A DNA stretch of 64,000 nucleotides from Ferruginibacter sp. (GCA_025352695.1 JANXSK010000027.1:62001-126000); one strand, 5' to 3'; positions 19,669 through 30,367 are shown, numbered from the stretch's first letter. The notes: a model not told the origin generated them from the letters alone. Program-made: numbers and translations.

Positions 19669-20364
19669 ATGGACGCAGCAAAACCCCAAATACTATTGTG
19701 TGAAGATGATACCAATCTTGGAATGGTATTAAAAAATTATCTTGAATTAAATGATTATGAAGTTGTGTTGGAAAGAGATGGTCGTCTTGGCCTTGCTGCT
19801 TTTCAACGTGAAAAATTTGATATTTGTCTTTTAGATGTAATGATGCCAAATATGGATGGCTTTACATTGGCAGAGGAAATACGGGATATTAATCCAGATG
19901 TTCCTTTATTCTTTTTATCGGCTAAAACAATGAAAGATGATATTATCCAAGGCTATAAACTAGGAGCGGACGATTATATCACAAAACCTTTTGACAGCGA
20001 AGTATTACTACTTAAAATTAAAGCGATTTTAAAACGTAATGAAGAAATGCATCGGGAAGAAGTGAATGCAGAATTTGATATGGGGAAATATCATTTTAAC
20101 CCAAGACTTAGAGAACTTGTGTATGAAGGCAAAGTACAAACTTTATCGCCTAAAGAGAACGAGTTATTAAAAATGTTATGCGAATATAAAAATGACCTAT
20201 TACAAAGAGAAATTGCTTTAAAGAAAATTTGGGGTAGTGATACTTACTTTAATGGCCGTAGCATGGATGTATACATTGCTAAATTGCGTAAATATTTAAA
20301 AGAAGACAGTACCATAGAAATTGTAAATATTCATGGAAATGGATTTAGACTTGTAGCAGCTTAA
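19669..20364 (+). CDS. rprY: OmpR-family response regulator (RprY-like)
   Basis: ILLCEDDTNLGMVLKNYLE, CLLDVMMPNMDGFTLAEEIR, GADDYITKPFDSEVLLLKI plus winged-helix output domain LSPKENELLKMLCE, RSMDVYIAKLRKYL. Confidence 0.85.
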   Translation: MDAAKPQILLCEDDTNLGMVLKNYLELNDYEVVLERDGRLGLAAFQREKFDICLLDVMMPNMDGFTLAEEIRDINPDVPLFFLSAKTMKDDIIQGYKLGADDYITKPFDSEVLLLKIKAILKRNEEMHREEVNAEFDMGKYHFNPRLRELVYEGKVQTLSPKENELLKMLCEYKNDLLQREIALKKIWGSDTYFNGRSMDVYIAKLRKYLKEDSTIEIVNIHGNGFRLVAA

Positions 20365-20376
20365 AAGCATTTTTTA

Positions 20377-20420
20377 AAACATCCAAAATACAATTATTAA
20401 TAATTGTATTTTGGATGTTT
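20377..20420. terminator. Bidirectional palindromic terminator-like element
   Basis: Perfect 44-nt palindrome AAACATCCAAAATACAATTA-TTAA-TAATTGTATTTTGGATGTTT between convergent genes. Confidence 0.7.
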
Positions 20421-21353
20421 GTTTATTTTCTCCCTCCCAAAATTGTAACCTATCTTAAAATTAAAAGAAAAATAAGCATCGTTGTTAGTTGCCTTTCCTC
20501 TAATTTGCCCACCCAAAGGGTTTATAGGATATTTAGGATCGGTTCTTCGTCTATCATTTACTGCCAATGCATCTGCTAATTTAGCCCCCGAAAAATATTT
20601 GGAAAATAATGATTGATCGATGTAACGAGTACTTAAATCATCTAAATAATCGGTTGTCAAAATTCTATATAAAAATTCTGCACGTACATTCAAATTTGGA
20701 GACAATTCATATTTGATACCAGCTCCAATTGGAAAATTTATTTGTTGTAACTTATAAGGCTTTCTATCAGGATATTCTGCAAAGCCCTGCCCTTCTGTAC
20801 TTAGCGGTTGTAAATCAATCACTCTTCCATTTAAAACAGTTTGCGGGTTAAATGTATAATAACCGATGCCTCCAATCAAATAGGGAGAATAGTTGGGCGG
20901 ATAATCCTCTCTACTAGCCCAGTTTACAAAAATAAATAAAGGGTAAAATTCAGCTACTGCAGAAATTTCAGCAATTTTGCTACTAAAACTAAGGTTGCGA
21001 TTGTAGCGGGGTGTAGTTAACTGAACATCTTTTAAAATACTGTCATAGGCCTTAACACTTCCAAAAGTACCTTCAATCCTTATTGCAACAGCTTCTTTAT
21101 AAGTAGCAGTAAAATATAAACCACCATTAATTTGATTATTGCCAATATTAAGGTCTTTTACAAATTTTTTGCCTAAACCTGCTTTACCACCAATATCGGT
21201 AAGGCAATTCATAACTCCTACCGATGCACCAATTTCAAACATCAAAGGTGTGTTGTAGGTAGCGTTATCATAAAAATAATATTGTGCTGTAATTTTTTGA
21301 ATAGGAACAATAAACAATACCATAACTATCAATAAAAACTTATTTTTTTTCAT
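20397..21353 (-). CDS. DUF6089-like outer-membrane beta-barrel family protein
   Basis: Signal peptide; FEIGASVGVMNCLTDIGGKAGLGKKFVKDLN, YSPYLIGGIGYYTFNPQT, INFPIGAGIKYELSPNLNVRAEFLYRIL. Confidence 0.8.
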   Translation of the reverse strand: MKKNKFLLIVMVLFIVPIQKITAQYYFYDNATYNTPLMFEIGASVGVMNCLTDIGGKAGLGKKFVKDLNIGNNQINGGLYFTATYKEAVAIRIEGTFGSVKAYDSILKDVQLTTPRYNRNLSFSSKIAEISAVAEFYPLFIFVNWASREDYPPNYSPYLIGGIGYYTFNPQTVLNGRVIDLQPLSTEGQGFAEYPDRKPYKLQQINFPIGAGIKYELSPNLNVRAEFLYRILTTDYLDDLSTRYIDQSLFSKYFSGAKLADALAVNDRRRTDPKYPINPLGGQIRGKATNNDAYFSFNFKIGYNFGREKINKHPKYNY

Positions 21354-21457
21354 CTAACTATAGTCTCCCGTGATAAGTTTTTAATTAATTAATTATTTCT
21401 AAAAAGTGGATTATACATACAAATTAAACATAATTATTTAAAACGAAAATTATTCGT

Positions 21458-22105
21458 TTATATTTTCTCCCTTCTTTGATTAAAATATTTGCAAATAGTT
21501 TTTAAGCCACAATCAGAACACTTTGGGCTTCTTGCTATGCAAATATATCTTCCATGAAGTATTAGCCAATGATGAGCCTTAAAAATATATTCATTTGGAA
21601 AGTATTTAATCAATTGCTTTTCCGAAGCTAAAGGATTTTTTGCATTAGTTGTTAAACCCAAACGTGCACTTACCCTAAAAACATGGGTATCAACTGCCAT
21701 ATTAGGCTGGCCATCGATAACTGAAGTAATCACATTTGCAGTCTTTCTACCAACACCTGGCAACAGTATTAATTCATCTACTGTCATTGGTACTTTTCCA
21801 GAAAAATTTTGTACCAGCATATTTGCCATCCCTATCAGGTGCTTCGTTTTATTATTGGGATAAGAAATACTTTTTATTAACCGAAATAAATCATCAAAGT
21901 TTGCATTTGCAAGATGTTCAGCAGCAGGATATTTATTAAATATCGAGGGCGTTGTAAGATTTACCCTTTTGTCTGTGCACTGTGCCGATAGAATTACAGC
22001 AACCAAAAGCTGGAAAGGATTATCATACAATAATTCTGTTTCTGCGTTGGGTGCATGTATAAGAAAATAATTAATTACAAATTGATATCGCTGCTGTTTA
22101 GTCAT
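21458..22105 (-). CDS. nth: Endonuclease III
   Basis: FQLLVAVILSAQCTDKRVN, LLPGVGRKTANVI HhH, VDTHVFRVSARLGL, 4Fe-4S cysteines CIARSPKCSDCGLKTIC. Confidence 0.95.
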   Translation of the reverse strand: MTKQQRYQFVINYFLIHAPNAETELLYDNPFQLLVAVILSAQCTDKRVNLTTPSIFNKYPAAEHLANANFDDLFRLIKSISYPNNKTKHLIGMANMLVQNFSGKVPMTVDELILLPGVGRKTANVITSVIDGQPNMAVDTHVFRVSARLGLTTNAKNPLASEKQLIKYFPNEYIFKAHHWLILHGRYICIARSPKCSDCGLKTICKYFNQRREKI

Positions 22106-22130
22106 AAAAAAATCCCGCTTAATAACGGGA
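22106..22130 (-). terminator. Terminator-like hairpin directly 5' of nth
   Basis: Minus strand TCCCG-ttattaag-CGGGA followed by TTTTTTT and then the nth ATG. Confidence 0.65.
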
Positions 22131-22160
22131 CAAAAATAAATTAAATTAAACCAGAAAGTA

Positions 22161-22406
22161 TTAAACCTCCGTTGTTAAATGCCTTACCGATTTTTCAGCA
22201 TAGGCTAAAATATTGTCTACTGCTTTTTTACGAGGAGAGAGGTTCAATATTTCAAGACTTTGATGAGCAGACATGATTTCATCGTACTTTTCACGAATAG
22301 ACCAATCTGACTCAAGTGCAGCTTTAATAGCTGCGGTTTTTTGTTGGGATGTCTCATTGTAAACATACTGTATGAGATCCTCAGTTGTAAAGCTGTGCAT
22401 AGGCAA
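22161..22406 (-). CDS. Conserved hypothetical small protein (anti-sigma-factor N-terminus-like)
   Basis: MHSFTTEDLIQYVYNETSQQKTAAIKAALESDWSIREKYDEIMSAHQSL; clean ORF in a colinear set. Confidence 0.6.
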   Translation of the reverse strand: MPMHSFTTEDLIQYVYNETSQQKTAAIKAALESDWSIREKYDEIMSAHQSLEILNLSPRKKAVDNILAYAEKSVRHLTTEV

Positions 22407-22491
22407 GTTAAATTGCTTGTTTAAAAAATTAAATATCCATATCCGTATTCATAAACGACGGTTAATCTTCATTATTGTACGGCATTATCGA

Positions 22492-22800
22492 TTATTTACT
22501 ACCAGTAGTAGAAGAAACAATGAATAAATCTTCATTATCTTTCTTCATAAGGTATTTTTCCCGTGCATATTTTTCTATTGTTTGGGCATTTGTCTTCAAC
22601 TGATCCAATTCTTCCTTGGTTTCTTCTATTGTTTTACTAAGATGCGCTTCACTTGTTTGTAATTCCTTCAATTTTGAATTTTTATCAAAAGCTAAGCCCC
22701 AATCCTTAGGATCAAAAAAAAACATCCATACAATAAAAAAGGATCCTGCAAGCAGGTATTTATTTTTTAACCAGGAAGGAATATGTGCTAAAAAGTTCAT
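22492..22800 (-). CDS. Septum formation initiator family protein (FtsB/DivIC-like)
   Basis: Single TM followed by coiled coil and REKYLMKKDNEDLFIV motif; next to enolase. Confidence 0.82.
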   Translation of the reverse strand: MNFLAHIPSWLKNKYLLAGSFFIVWMFFFDPKDWGLAFDKNSKLKELQTSEAHLSKTIEETKEELDQLKTNAQTIEKYAREKYLMKKDNEDLFIVSSTTGSK

Positions 22801-22874
22801 TGCTACTTATTAAAAGCTAAAAAATAATTTGAAACAAATGCCCCAAATTATTTTTTAGCCTGAAATTCTAAAAT

Positions 22875-24185
<1,311 letters not shown>

Positions 24186-25103
24186 TTATGAATGATAGGG
24201 TGATGTCAAACTTCTAAATATGTCTTCTAAACTATTGCTTTCACTTTGCAAAGAAACAATGTTAAGGTTATTTTTCAAACTCATTTCCATTAACTGTTTT
24301 CTTATACTTTCAGGATTGGCAGTATGTATTTTATAATACGGTGCTTCAGTCTGTTCAATTTCTATAACTTCTTTTAGCTGTTGAAACATTTCTATGGCTA
24401 CATTTTCTTTAAATTGAACCAACACAATGTGCACGCCGGTTTTTCGTTTTTGAAGATTACTTAATGTATCATCTGCAACTATATTTCCTCTATTTATAAT
24501 TATTACTCTATCGCAAATAGCCTGCACTTCCTGTAAAATATGGGAAGAAAATAATACTGTTTTATTTTTTCCAAGGGTTTTAATTACGGCTCGTATTTCT
24601 ACAATTTGATTGGGATCTAGCCCAGATGTTGGTTCATCCAGTATTAACACTTCCGGATCGTGTATTAATGCTGCTGCAAGCCCAACTCTTTGCTTATATC
24701 CTTTGCTAAGCTGCCCAATTTTTTTGTTGGCTTCTATTGTAAGACCAACAGTTTTAATAGTTTCCTCAATTTTATTACTGGGTTGTTGTATTTTATGAAC
24801 ACCGGCAATAAACTCTAAGTACTCCCTAACGTACATCTCAAAGTAGAGTGGATTTGCTTCTGGTAAATAGCCGATTTTCTTTTTAGTTGTTAAGGTATTA
24901 ATATCCACTTCCTCGCCACACACTTCAACACTACCACCATCACCTGTCAAGTAACCGGTTATTATTTTCATGGTAGTACTTTTACCAGCACCGTTAGGCC
25001 CTAAAAACCCCACAATCTCACCTTTACCAATAGTGAAATTAATATTATTTACTGCTTTTTGAGCACCGTAATTTTTTGAAAGATTACTTACCTTAATAGA
25101 CAT
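24186..25103 (-). CDS. gldA: Gliding-motility-associated-type ABC transporter ATP-binding protein (GldA-like)
   Basis: GFLGPNGAGKSTTMKIITGYL, GYLPEANPLYFEMYVREYLEFIAGVHKI, LSKGYKQRVGLAAALIHDPEVLILDEPTSGLDPNQ; start ATG 25103 (MSIKVSNLSKNYG). Confidence 0.85.
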   Translation of the reverse strand: MSIKVSNLSKNYGAQKAVNNINFTIGKGEIVGFLGPNGAGKSTTMKIITGYLTGDGGSVEVCGEEVDINTLTTKKKIGYLPEANPLYFEMYVREYLEFIAGVHKIQQPSNKIEETIKTVGLTIEANKKIGQLSKGYKQRVGLAAALIHDPEVLILDEPTSGLDPNQIVEIRAVIKTLGKNKTVLFSSHILQEVQAICDRVIIINRGNIVADDTLSNLQKRKTGVHIVLVQFKENVAIEMFQQLKEVIEIEQTEAPYYKIHTANPESIRKQLMEMSLKNNLNIVSLQSESNSLEDIFRSLTSPYHS

Positions 25104-25124
25104 GTGAAATTTATTATACAAAAA

Positions 25125-25155
25125 TAAAAACGTCAGGTGTAAAAACCCGACGTAA
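25125..25155 (-). terminator. Terminator after ricT-like gene
   Basis: Minus strand ACGTCGGGT-ttttac-ACCTGACGT (one wobble) followed by TTTTTATTTTT. Confidence 0.7.
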
Positions 25156-25169
25156 TAGTTTATTTATTT

Positions 25170-26708
25170 TTAATTATTTTCTTCTTTATTTCCTGTCGGT
25201 TTATCTGTGTTTGGCTGATTTTGATCTCTCCTATTTTGCGGAGGTCGCTGCAGCTGGTTATTACGCTGCTGCGGAGGTCGCTGATTTTCTCTATTTTGTT
25301 GCATACCTTGTCCATCTCGGTTTTGGTTTTGAGGTGGTCGCTGCTGTTGAGGCCGCTGCTGGTTCTGTCTTTGAGGGCCCTGAGCTTCATCACGGTTTTG
25401 AGGCGGACGTTGTTGCGGCCTTTGCTGATTATTGTGAGGTTGCTGTTGTGGCCTGTTTTCTTCTCTATTTTGTACTGGCCCCTGCCCTTCTCTATTCTGC
25501 GGAGTACGTTGTTGTGTCCTATTGTTATCCTGCTGTTGATTTTGATTTCCCCTGCCCTGTGGTGGTCTTTGCTGCTGTGGCCCACGCTCCTGTTCCCTTC
25601 TTTTGCGGCTGGTTTTTTCTAAGCTTTTTAAACTTATTTGCCCAACTACATCTGCATAGGTAGGTTCAATTTCTACTGGTTTCTTACTTACTACTTCTAC
25701 TACTTCTAATTCTTCCGGCTTAATGCCTTGTTTATTAAGTGCCTTTATTTTTTGTACCCTTTCAATTGTTAATGGATATTGCTTATTACTGTCTGGCATT
25801 GTGTACCACATTAGGTTTCTAAAAATATCCTTCTTTACTAAAAAAGCCCTGCTTCTTGCAACTTCAATCATATCGCAATCGTCTGGAAAATTTTGTAACG
25901 CATCCAGATAAGTATCTAACTCATAATTTAAGCAACATTTTAAACGCCCACACTGGCCACTTAGCTTGGTTTGATTAATACTTAAATTTTGATAACGGGC
26001 TGCATTGGTATTTACACTTTTAAAATCAGTAAGCCAGGTGCTGCAGCATAATTCACGACCACAACTTCCTATCCCCCCCACTTTACCAGCTTCCTGCCTG
26101 GCTCCTATCTGTTTCATTTCTACCTTAACCTTAAACTCGCCGGCAAATATTTTTATCAATTCTCTAAAATCAACCCTGTCATCGGCAATATAAAAAAAAG
26201 TAGCTTTGCGTCCGTCAGCCTGAATTTCAACTTCCGCAACTTTCATTTCCAAATTTAATTGCCTTGCAATGGCCCGGCTGCGAATCATTACCTCTTTTTC
26301 TCTTGCCTTGGTTTCTTTCCATTTGTTAATATCTGTTTCATTGGCACGACGTAAAATTTTCTTTATATCCGCACTATCTTCTTTAATATTATTTTTCTTT
26401 AATTGTAACCGCACTAGTTCACCAGTAAGGTTTACACTACCAATATCAAAACCACTCACACCTTCAAGTGCAACCATATCACCTTTTTCAAAAAAATGGG
26501 TAGTAGTATTTTTAAAATAATCTTTACGGCTACCTTTATTAAAGCTAATTTCCACAATTCTACAGCCACTTTCCGGGTCACTAAAAGGAAGATTGGCTAA
26601 CCAATCATGCACATTCATCCTGTTACACCCGCCACTACTACAACTGCCATGGCTTTGGCAACCTCCCGGAGCACCATCTTTACTTGTACCACAACTTCCA
26701 CATCCCAT
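25170..26708 (-). CDS. ricT: PSP1/RicT-family protein with long Q/N/R/P-rich C-terminal tail
   Basis: VEISFNKGSRKDYFKN, GGIGSCGRELCCSTWLTDFKSVNTNAARYQNLSINQTKLSGQCGRLKCCLNYE signature; tail of PQNR/QQRPPQ-type repeats. Confidence 0.9.
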   Translation of the reverse strand: MGCGSCGTSKDGAPGGCQSHGSCSSGGCNRMNVHDWLANLPFSDPESGCRIVEISFNKGSRKDYFKNTTTHFFEKGDMVALEGVSGFDIGSVNLTGELVRLQLKKNNIKEDSADIKKILRRANETDINKWKETKAREKEVMIRSRAIARQLNLEMKVAEVEIQADGRKATFFYIADDRVDFRELIKIFAGEFKVKVEMKQIGARQEAGKVGGIGSCGRELCCSTWLTDFKSVNTNAARYQNLSINQTKLSGQCGRLKCCLNYELDTYLDALQNFPDDCDMIEVARSRAFLVKKDIFRNLMWYTMPDSNKQYPLTIERVQKIKALNKQGIKPEELEVVEVVSKKPVEIEPTYADVVGQISLKSLEKTSRKRREQERGPQQQRPPQGRGNQNQQQDNNRTQQRTPQNREGQGPVQNREENRPQQQPHNNQQRPQQRPPQNRDEAQGPQRQNQQRPQQQRPPQNQNRDGQGMQQNRENQRPPQQRNNQLQRPPQNRRDQNQPNTDKPTGNKEENN

Positions 26709-26998
26709 ATAGTAAGTAATTAAAAAAATGAATAATGTTACGTAGAGAAAATTATTTAAACAAAGCAGGAGAATAGCTATTAGACTTCATTGGCTTCGCA
26801 CATTTGTACTAAAGTTATATATTGAACGGTTATTTACAGCGTGTAAAATATTACCAGCACAGTAAGCATTTTAAGGCTTTTTATAACTAAAAGTATCCCA
26901 AAACGATGGGGCATCGACATACAATGTTAACTACAGTGGAGAAAGATTTATTAATAAACAAGTTCTGACTCCAAACTCTTGACTTCGTGTCACTTTCC

Positions 26999-28213
26999 TC
27001 AACTAATCAAAATTAGTGAATTGTTACTAATAATATGATACAACTTAATGGAGAGTGCATGAAACAGCATTTTGCCATTTGCATTTCGTTCTACATAATA
27101 GCTAGCTTTATCCAACTCGTTGATAATTGCTTCTTGTTGCGGTATGCTGCACAATTTATTAAGCCGGAGTGCAAAATCCTGTTCATTATTGGTAGTATCC
27201 GAAGAATTTATAAGTGATGGAATACTTTTTAAACGAATTGCCTGCTCCAATAAATGAGTAAAATATTTCAGAAACTGCTTTTGTTTTTCTCTCCCTTGTT
27301 TGCTCATGTCATCAATCCATTTTACCTGTCCGGCAAGATTCCTTTTTACCAGCATGTTCAACCATTCTCTTACTGTCGCCTGCCAATCGTCTTCAAGATT
27401 TTGTAATAACTGTAATGCTTCCCGGTAATTCCCTTCGCTTAATGCGGCAATTTGTTGTGCTTTTTCAATTTTTACCCCACTTTCAATTTCCAATGTTACC
27501 TCAATTTCGGTATTGGTAAGCAGTGGAATTTTTACCAACTGAGTTCTCGATAAAATGGTTGGTAAAATAAGCCCCTCACTTTCAGCTACAAGTATAAATA
27601 AAGTATTGGGTGGAGGCTCTTCTATTAATTTTAATAATTTATTGCCATTTTTGGTTAGATACTCGGGCATCCAGATAATCAAAATTTTATACTCACTCTC
27701 AAAGCTCTTTAAACTTATTTTGCGGTTGATATCATTGCACTCTTCCGACGTTATATTACCTTGTTTATTTTCAGCTTTTATAAATTGTAACCAATCATAC
27801 ACATTTCCGTAGGAGTTTGATGAAAAAAAAGCTCTCCATTCTTTAACAAAATCTGTGCTAATTGGTTTCTCTCCCAACTTTTTTGTAATAACAGGATAAC
27901 TGTAATGAATATCAGGATGCAGCAGTTGGCTGGCTTTAATACATGCTGAACATACACCGCAGGAATCGTTAATAAGTAATGGCACTGAACTTATTGGCAA
28001 TTCTGCTTCAAACAACGAAGATTCGGTATTTGACGTTCTTTTTCCATTTACCTTTTCACAAACTATGTATTGCGCAAATGCCATAGCAAGCAACAAGGCT
28101 CCGCTTCCTTCTTTACCTAAAAAAAGCAACGCATGGCTCAACCGGTTATGTTGTACCATTTGCACCAATTGCTCTTTGGTTTGTTTTTGACCTATAATTT
28201 TTTCGAATTGCAC
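26999..28213 (-). CDS. holB: DNA polymerase III subunit delta-prime-like protein
   Basis: FEKIIGQKQTKEQLVQMVQHNRLSHALLFLGKEGSGALLLAMAFAQ, CGVCSACIKASQLLHPDIHYSYPV, EYLTKNGNKLLKLIEEPPPNTLFILVAE, LSRTQLVKIP. Confidence 0.88.
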   Translation of the reverse strand: MQFEKIIGQKQTKEQLVQMVQHNRLSHALLFLGKEGSGALLLAMAFAQYIVCEKVNGKRTSNTESSLFEAELPISSVPLLINDSCGVCSACIKASQLLHPDIHYSYPVITKKLGEKPISTDFVKEWRAFFSSNSYGNVYDWLQFIKAENKQGNITSEECNDINRKISLKSFESEYKILIIWMPEYLTKNGNKLLKLIEEPPPNTLFILVAESEGLILPTILSRTQLVKIPLLTNTEIEVTLEIESGVKIEKAQQIAALSEGNYREALQLLQNLEDDWQATVREWLNMLVKRNLAGQVKWIDDMSKQGREKQKQFLKYFTHLLEQAIRLKSIPSLINSSDTTNNEQDFALRLNKLCSIPQQEAIINELDKASYYVERNANGKMLFHALSIKLYHIISNNSLILIS

Positions 28214-28269
28214 CGTGTAAATATAGATTTTAGTAGGCTTATTATTTTTAATTCACCAAAATCAACTCA

Positions 28270-28298
28270 AAAAAAAAGCGGTCCAAAATTGGACCGCT
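28270..28298 (-). terminator. Rho-independent terminator after glutathione peroxidase
   Basis: Minus strand AGCGGTCCAA-tt-TTGGACCGCT followed by a T-run. Confidence 0.9.
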
Positions 28299-28315
28299 TA
28301 CTGTATACGTATTTT

Positions 28316-28888
28316 TTATAATTTACTTGTTAACTCTTCGCTCATTGGCGTAACCTTACTATCAAATTTTGTAATTAGATTTCCTTTTTCATCTAATAAA
28401 AATTTATTAAAATTCCAGCTGATAGAAGCATCTAAAACTCCGTTTTCGCTTTTATTGCAAAGCCATTTGTAAATAGCAGCTATATCATCCCCCTTAACAG
28501 AAATTTTTGCAGCCATTGGAAATGTTACTCCATAATTCTTTTTGCAAAATTCTTTTATCTCGCCATTTGACCCAGGCTCCTGACCGCCAAAATTATTTGC
28601 CGGAAAACCTACAATAACCAGTTTATCCTCATATTTTTTATACAAAGCTTCCAATCCTTCATATTGGGGAGTATAACCACAGGCTGAGGCCGTATTTACA
28701 ATTAATATTTTTTTACCTTTAAACTTTGAAAAATCAATTGTACTACCATCGAGTGCCGCTACTTTAAAATCGTAAATAGATTTAGCTGTAATTGGAACAT
28801 TAATAGGAATTTCTTTATTCATAATTGATGGGTTAGTACCTGTTACGCATGATAAGAAGGTAAAACTGACTGTGATTAACTTGAGCAT
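28316..28888 (-). CDS. Glutathione peroxidase family protein
   Basis: LIVNTASACGYTPQYEGLEALYKKY, VIVGFPANNFGGQEPGSN, ISWNFNKFLLDEKGN; N-terminal lipoprotein/signal-like segment. Confidence 0.93.
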   Translation of the reverse strand: MLKLITVSFTFLSCVTGTNPSIMNKEIPINVPITAKSIYDFKVAALDGSTIDFSKFKGKKILIVNTASACGYTPQYEGLEALYKKYEDKLVIVGFPANNFGGQEPGSNGEIKEFCKKNYGVTFPMAAKISVKGDDIAAIYKWLCNKSENGVLDASISWNFNKFLLDEKGNLITKFDSKVTPMSEELTSKL

Positions 28889-28936
28889 AAAATATATTTT
28901 TTATTTTTAACGTATGAAAATGAATTTTGTTCGTTA

Positions 28937-30367
28937 TTACTGTTTTTCATAACAACCTAAATCTGTTAATCCAACCGAACGATTATTGTCGTCAAGATCT
29001 TTCGCAAAACCAGTGCCATTAATTCCCTTGTTAATTCCTGGCGCATTGTCTGCTGTTGTATGCAAATTATATAATTGTTGGGATACATTCACACTGTCAA
29101 ATTGCGGGTCCAGATTTTTAATACTTTCAGTGATGGTGCTATTTAAAGGATCGTCTTTAGCTTTATATAAACAATGATCAAAAAAAACATTAAATGTATT
29201 AGTCTCTTCTTTATTTACTTTTACTTCATTATTTACAGTTCCATTATCTCCCCAAAATATACAATTGCGAAAAGTACCGTTTAAAGTTGCTGTTAGGGTA
29301 CTACCATTTAAAGTTGCAAAATTATTAACAACCAACACTGGGTTTTTATGAACAATATTGGTATTAGAATAAGACGCAACGGTACAATTGGTAAAGTTAT
29401 AATTACCGCCATAAGTAAGGCTTACATTGGTTCCACAATTTGTAATTAAACTATTATCGATGTTTACATTAGTATTAACGCAGCGCAATCCAACATCATA
29501 GGCATTGTCAATTATGCATTGATGTAACGTTAGTTTTGCATTGGAATTCACAGGTGGATTTTCAACTACTACAGCTTGAAAGGCATTTTTTATAACTGCA
29601 TATTTTAGTAAATTGTCTTTACTATTATTTTTAAAATATATCCCCGGCCAACTTGCAGGTAAATTCTTATAGGCTTCATCCAGCCTGTCTCCACTAAAAA
29701 TAATATTTTCTTGTTTTGTTCCGTTACCAATAAGTGTTCCATCTATAATAAAGGGGGCATCGGCATGCAAGTATATTTTACAACCCGATTCTATGGTAAG
29801 TTTTGCCGATGTATCTATGCGAATACTTCCTAATATTACATAAGGTAAATTATTAGTCCAGGTTATATTGCCTTTAATAACCTGGTTGCGAAAAAAATTT
29901 GCATTTTGCCCAAATACTTCCAGTTGTACAAAGCGATTGTTGCCATTGTACATAATCATAATACTGTCTTTAACAATAAAGGGCAGATTGGCATTAGTTG
30001 AATTTATGTTTACAGTAACAAAAATATAAATGCTGTCATTAGCAGCAACTTCAATATTGCCTACCTCACTACCTGCTATTCCGTTTACATTTATTTTAAA
30101 TGCCGATGTAGCACCTCCCATCAACTTAACCTTGTTTAAAAGAAGTTTTTGATTATTGAGGTTATTTATTTTAAAATACTGGGTAACAGATCCAATGCTA
30201 GTTAAAACTGTATCGTATTTCAGGCTATCTACACTGATAGAAATTTGTGCATTAGGGCTGGTAATAAATGAATCTTTTTGGCAGGCAGAAAAGTATAAAC
30301 AAACCATTGTAAGCAGGATGTATTGAAAGTTGTGTAATCTAAAAAAAACAAATACATTCCGATTCAT
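28937..30367 (-). CDS. Lipoprotein with right-handed beta-helix-type repeats
   Basis: Lipobox-like YFSAC; repeated Ile/Asn-rich strands (LTIESGCKIYLHADAPFIIDGTLIGNG, LTLHQCIIDNAYDVGLRCVNTNVNIDNSLITNCG, FRNCIFWGDNG). Confidence 0.75.
   Translation of the reverse strand: MNRNVFVFFRLHNFQYILLTMVCLYFSACQKDSFITSPNAQISISVDSLKYDTVLTSIGSVTQYFKINNLNNQKLLLNKVKLMGGATSAFKINVNGIAGSEVGNIEVAANDSIYIFVTVNINSTNANLPFIVKDSIMIMYNGNNRFVQLEVFGQNANFFRNQVIKGNITWTNNLPYVILGSIRIDTSAKLTIESGCKIYLHADAPFIIDGTLIGNGTKQENIIFSGDRLDEAYKNLPASWPGIYFKNNSKDNLLKYAVIKNAFQAVVVENPPVNSNAKLTLHQCIIDNAYDVGLRCVNTNVNIDNSLITNCGTNVSLTYGGNYNFTNCTVASYSNTNIVHKNPVLVVNNFATLNGSTLTATLNGTFRNCIFWGDNGTVNNEVKVNKEETNTFNVFFDHCLYKAKDDPLNSTITESIKNLDPQFDSVNVSQQLYNLHTTADNAPGINKGINGTGFAKDLDDNNRSVGLTDLGCYEKQ

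Noticed and set aside
25160-25663. Three extra long ORFs (25160..25585 -, 25211..25663 +, 25221..25622 +)
   Set aside because: They overlap the low-complexity 3' end of the ricT-like gene; repetitive, stop-poor sequence explains the open frames.
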